Both the position numbers and the translations under genes were made by a program. The notes beneath the pieces are model-generated. The model saw nothing but the letters and a program-made list of their open reading frames with translations. It did not search any database and had not been told where the DNA came from. A stretch of 9,161 bases of DNA from Candidatus Brevibacterium intestinigallinarum (GTDB lineage: Bacteria > Actinomycetota > Actinomycetes > Actinomycetales > Brevibacteriaceae), in the NCBI GenBank assembly GCA_019117325.1, contig DWZY01000042.1, forward strand, positions 1 to 9,161, written 5' to 3'. The stretch's first letter is position 1, and every line of letters starts with the position of its first letter. Shown here one piece after another: positions 6,871 through 9,161 of this stretch.

Positions 6871-7589
6871 AGCAGCTCCCCGATGAAGGCCGGTGCAGCC
6901 TGAGCGAACTCGTGCTCGCTGATGGGCCGGAACCGCAGTGAATCGCCCGGTTCGATCGCGACGAATGGATCTCCAGAAGGGTTGATGATCTGCAACGGCG
7001 TGCGTCCGATCAAGCGCCAGCCGCCCGGAGCCGGAATGGTGTAGATGGTGCCCTGGTGGCCGGACAGTGCAATGGTCCCCGGCGCGATGCGGACTCGCGG
7101 CTCCGGCATCCGGGGGATAGGTGCGTCGAACGCGGCACCCTCGTGCAGCGGAGTACCGGCGGGCGCACCGGTGAACGCGACCCGCCAGAGGTGCGCGGAG
7201 TGACGTTCGATCACCTCGTGCTCGCGGAGACCCAGGTGCGACGCGACGGATGCTAGGTCGGGACCGTATTCGCCGCCGTACACCATGGGAATCTCTACGA
7301 CTCTGCCGGTCCCGGTGGGGTCAATGGGAATCGGTGACCATCCGCGTATCAGCTCACCGAGGTCGAAGGCATCCAGCTCCAGCGGGTCGAACTCGACGGT
7401 GAGGGTCTCGAACGTCGCAACGATGCCCTCGATGCCTCTGATCCCGGCGGCACGCAGTCGTCTGGCGACGGCATGCACGGCGGCCCATCGAGTCTCCTTG
7501 CTCAGCTGTTCGTCGTCCGCGCCGCTCACCAGCAGGGCAGAATCGCCATAGCGCTGCACTTGGAGGGGACAAGTCACGGTCGGCGTCAT
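6867..7589 (-). CDS. pxpB: 5-oxoprolinase subunit B-like / KipI-family protein (divergent)
   Basis: This 240-residue cyclophilin-like KipI/PxpB-family protein is the partner of the C-like subunit. It keeps the N-terminal RYGDSALLVSG (13-23), EIPMVYGGEYGPDLASVASHLGL, and the C-terminal PRMPEPRVRIAPGTIALSG and APGGWRLIGRTP blocks. It departs from E. coli PxpB at two conserved places. The FLGFQPGFPYL segment reads VAFTGAPAGTPL here, and GPQTGVYP reads GHQGTIYT. The ATG at 7589 overlaps the pxpA-like stop (ATGA). A 17-base palindrome just upstream (7597-7613) may fold in the mRNA and make translation depend on the preceding gene. The Bacillus homologue KipI inhibits sporulation kinase KinA, but with neighbours A and C a hydrolase subunit is far more likely. 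Confidence 0.88.
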   Translation of the reverse strand: MTPTVTCPLQVQRYGDSALLVSGADDEQLSKETRWAAVHAVARRLRAAGIRGIEGIVATFETLTVEFDPLELDAFDLGELIRGWSPIPIDPTGTGRVVEIPMVYGGEYGPDLASVASHLGLREHEVIERHSAHLWRVAFTGAPAGTPLHEGAAFDAPIPRMPEPRVRIAPGTIALSGHQGTIYTIPAPGGWRLIGRTPLQIINPSGDPFVAIEPGDSLRFRPISEHEFAQAAPAFIGELL

Positions 7590-8386
7590 GGTGTCGCCAA
7601 CTCGTCGAGTTGGGAGAGTCCGAGCACTGTCGACAGAGGTGCGAGTCTGATTCCGTCCTCAACCAGTGCTGCGCGTACGCGGCGGGCGAGAGCCAGCGCG
7701 CTCGGGTTGTCTCCGTGCAGGAGTACCGTTGCGACATCCAGCTCCACGATGCTCCCGTCAGCGGCTTCGACGGTTCCGGTGCTGACCATGCGGAGCACTC
7801 GGTCCACGATGTGCTCCTCGTCGTTGATGACAGCACCCGGTTCGGAGCGGGACACGAGTGAGCCGTCCGCGTTGTAGGCCCGGTCGGCCATGGCGGTGAT
7901 GGCGACCGGCACACCCTCCTGCCGAGCGAGCCTCGCAAGCTCACCCTCCTGGGTCACGACCGGCAGCGATGGATCGAACTGCTGGACGGCCTCCAGCACT
8001 CCCCGGGCGTAGGCGGGATCGGAAACGGACAGGTTCCCGAGGCTTCCGTGCGGTGTCACGTGCGAGATGGACGATCCCTGCGCTTGAGTCAGTGCCTGGA
8101 GCGCCCCCAACTGGTAGAGAGTGTCCGTGCGGACTTCTGCTGTGCTCATCGCGATCGGACGACGGCCGAATCCGCGGAGGTCTGCAAATCCGGGATGCGC
8201 ACCGATCGACACGCCGTGTGACAGACAGGCAGTGATCGTGCGCTGCATGACCTGTGGATCCCCGGCATGGAAGCCGCAGGCTACGTTCGCGGACGTGAGG
8301 ATGCCGAGGAGAGCGTCGTCGTCCCCGATCTCGTAGGCGCCGAAGGACTCGCCTACGTCTGCTACCAGGTCGATTGCCTTCGCCAT
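7586..8386 (-). CDS. pxpA: LamB/YcsF family protein, 5-oxoprolinase subunit A-like (variant motifs)
   Basis: This 266-residue LamB/YcsF protein is predicted to be the ring-opening subunit of an ATP-dependent lactamase-type complex with the two following genes. Conserved blocks are IDLVADVGESFG (5-16), SANVACGFHAGDP (32-44), IGAHPGFADLRGFGRR (61-76), LYQLGAL, HVTPHGSLGN (109-118), ADRAYNADGSLVSRSEPGAVI and LHGDNPSALALARRVR. Against E. coli PxpA, Asn in DLNADLGE is Val8, and Lys in VKPHG is Thr111, so the substrate or mechanism may differ. I chose the ATG at 8386 because E. coli PxpA starts just before the same motif and GGAG lies five bases upstream. An ATG at 8479 in the same frame has an equally good AGAGG and would add 31 polar residues; it is closer to the likely promoter and cannot be excluded. 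The gene appears to be the first of the operon. Confidence 0.88.
   Translation of the reverse strand: MAKAIDLVADVGESFGAYEIGDDDALLGILTSANVACGFHAGDPQVMQRTITACLSHGVSIGAHPGFADLRGFGRRPIAMSTAEVRTDTLYQLGALQALTQAQGSSISHVTPHGSLGNLSVSDPAYARGVLEAVQQFDPSLPVVTQEGELARLARQEGVPVAITAMADRAYNADGSLVSRSEPGAVINDEEHIVDRVLRMVSTGTVEAADGSIVELDVATVLLHGDNPSALALARRVRAALVEDGIRLAPLSTVLGLSQLDELATP
7597..7613. repeat. Perfect 17-base palindrome before the pxpB-like start
   Basis: CCAACTCG at 7597-7604 and CGAGTTGG at 7606-7613 are perfect reverse complements around one base. The element is within the last codons of the pxpA-like gene and ends 8 bases before the pxpB-like ATG at 7589. In the mRNA it can fold into a 7-bp stem with a three-base loop over the place where a ribosome binding site would sit. 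This would fit translational coupling, where ribosomes finishing the first gene melt the stem. Confidence 0.55.
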
Positions 8387-8521
8387 TGATGCTCCGTGGG
8401 TGTCGTGCAGGGCGGCCGATGCGCGCCCGGGGTTCGTCTCTGTGCTGAGATTCCGTTCGGGATCGTGGTCCGTCTTCATCCCGCACCTCTGCTGCTGGTG
8501 ATGACGGTCACGTCCCCTGCT

Positions 8522-8537
8522 CCGCATGCTAATGCGG
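8522..8537. promoter_or_regulatory. Candidate operator 1: 16-bp inverted repeat
   Basis: CCGCAT at 8522-8527 and ATGCGG at 8532-8537 are perfect reverse complements around the four bases GCTA. It lies 42 bp upstream of the ATG at 8479 and next to a TetR-family gene, the usual position for a repressor site. A weak -10-like TAGCAT on the minus strand overlaps its centre. Binding by the neighbouring TetR protein is inference. Confidence 0.5.
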
Positions 8538-8545
8538 GCGTGGCC

Positions 8546-8572
8546 TAAAACACAAATGGATTTGCAGTTTTA
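8546..8572. promoter_or_regulatory. Candidate operator 2: 27-bp AT-rich near-palindrome
   Basis: The outer arms TAAAAC (8546-8551) and GTTTTA (8567-8572) and the inner arms CAAAT (8553-8557) and ATTTG (8560-8564) are each perfect reverse complements. The spacers between outer and inner arms differ by one base (A versus CA), so the symmetry is slightly offset. It is the most AT-rich patch of an otherwise GC-rich window. Size, symmetry and place beside a divergent TetR gene make it a good regulator site; it could also contribute promoter elements on the minus strand. Confidence 0.55.
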
Positions 8573-8789
8573 CGCCACCGCTTGGCGCGTGCCTCGAGCC
8601 TCAGATGTGAGAAGCGCCTGTTTGCGAGCGAGTTCGCGGGCGCGAGCGGCGCAATGGTGATCGCTTTAGGGCTGGGCCAGCGGCGGATCGCTGCATGGAA
8701 AACTGCGATACAAGTTATGGTTCACAGTGGAGCGCGTGAGGGTGAAGGGGTTCCGCTATACCCTGCTGAGGACGGCGAAGGGGGGTGCT

Positions 8790-9161
8790 GTGGCGAAGAG
8801 GCGCAAAGATGTCGTGCGCAATAACCGGGCGATCCTGCGTGCGGCGGGAGAGATCATCCGAGTGGATGCGACTGCACTCACCATCCCTGCCGTGGCTGAA
8901 CGCGCGGGCCTCTCAGTTCCCACTGTCTATCGCTACTACCCGTCGGCGGAGGCCCTTCTGGGTCGGTACATGATCGAAGTGGACGCGCAGATCCGCGACT
9001 ATTCGCACGACTCCGACATCACCGGTCCGGAGCTGTTCGACGACGTGCTGCGGGAGTGGGGCGAGATCATCTCCGTCTACGGGCCAGGGCTGGTGCAGCT
9101 GCGGTCTCGCAAAGGCTTCTTCGAGCGCCTGGATGTGGGTGACACCGCAATGGTCATCGTG
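8790..9161 (+). CDS. TetR/AcrR-family transcriptional regulator, 5' part (cut by right edge)
   Basis: The visible 124 residues hold the N-terminal DNA-binding domain of a TetR-family repressor and the start of the ligand-binding domain. After a basic start (VAKRRKD), NNRAILRAAGEII forms helix 1, and LTIPAVAERAGLSVPTVYRYYPSAEALL is the typical TetR helix-turn-helix with the YRYYPS turn into helix 4. The frame remains open at the window end; full length is normally about 190-210 residues. I chose the GTG at 8790 because AAGGGGGG lies four bases upstream; in-frame GTGs at 8736 and 8742 would add 16-18 residues. It is divergent from the pxp-like operon and separated by palindromes, so it probably represses that operon and perhaps itself, responding to the substrate or an intermediate. 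The ligand is unknown. Confidence 0.88.
   Translation, partial: MAKRRKDVVRNNRAILRAAGEIIRVDATALTIPAVAERAGLSVPTVYRYYPSAEALLGRYMIEVDAQIRDYSHDSDITGPELFDDVLREWGEIISVYGPGLVQLRSRKGFFERLDVGDTAMVIV

Larger units (their letters stand above)
8387..8789. other. Divergent intergenic region between the pxp-like operon and the tetR gene
   Basis: This stretch separates the minus-strand catabolic operon from the plus-strand regulator. Its left part (8387-8479) may be coding if the pxpA-like protein starts at 8479. Bases 8522-8572 hold two palindromes (listed separately) in a locally AT-rich patch, the most likely promoter/operator zone. From 8573 to 8777 I find no convincing gene, RNA or strong promoter; short frames there lack family resemblance. 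A possible TATA-like hexamer (TATACC) lies at 8757-8762 upstream of the regulator, with no clear -35 partner. Confidence 0.6.

Noticed and set aside
8582..8824. Small plus-strand frame of 80 codons in the divergent region
   Set aside because: It runs into the tetR gene in a different frame, has no clear ribosome binding site and resembles no family.
1..9161. tRNA or rRNA genes, CRISPR arrays, insertion sequences, riboswitches
   Set aside because: No cloverleaf, spaced repeat array, transposase or long terminal inverted repeat was found. A thiamine riboswitch, if present, would lie upstream of the left edge.

Overview
The window is about 9.2 kb of high-GC DNA (the 60-base rows I counted run from roughly 58% to 73% G+C). 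It has tightly packed genes, frequent 4-base start/stop overlaps (ATGA, GTGA), GTG starts and a mycoredoxin-type redoxin. Together these point to an actinobacterium; I cannot name the genus. Every gene is on the plus strand from 1 to 2306, on the minus strand from about 2385 to 8386, and on the plus strand again from 8790 to the right edge.

Region 1 (1-1900, plus) is the end of a thiamine biosynthesis and salvage operon: the 3' end of thiE, then complete thiD and tenA, joined by ATGA overlaps. TenA releases the pyrimidine HMP from damaged thiamine. ThiD phosphorylates it twice to HMP-PP. ThiE couples that to the thiazole phosphate to give thiamine phosphate.

Region 2 (1896-2384) holds a three-copy 17-bp tandem repeat at the tenA stop, a complete 93-residue mycoredoxin gene with a strong ribosome binding site, and a short convergent junction with overlapping inverted repeats.

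Region 3 (2385-9161) is a self-contained catabolic locus. Read in its direction of transcription (right to left) it encodes a LamB/YcsF (PxpA-like) protein, KipI/PxpB-like and KipA/PxpC-like subunits, an MFS transporter of the metabolite:H+ symporter type, a PLP-dependent aminotransferase and an RraA-family protein with the D-x20-R-D signature of class II HMG/CHA aldolases. A TetR-family regulator, cut by the right edge, is transcribed away from it. The intergenic region contains two clear palindromes that could be operators. The first three genes are translationally coupled by 4-base overlaps.

The chemistry suggested by the gene set is uptake of a cyclic amide, ATP-driven ring opening, transamination of the resulting amino acid, and aldol cleavage of a 4-hydroxy-2-oxo acid to pyruvate. 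An attractive candidate is a 4-hydroxy- or 4-hydroxy-4-methyl-pyroglutamate. The PxpA- and PxpB-like subunits depart from the E. coli 5-oxoprolinase motifs at several places, so plain 5-oxoproline may not be the substrate. This is inference from gene content and motifs. The locus is also lower in G+C than the thiamine operon, which hints at separate acquisition.
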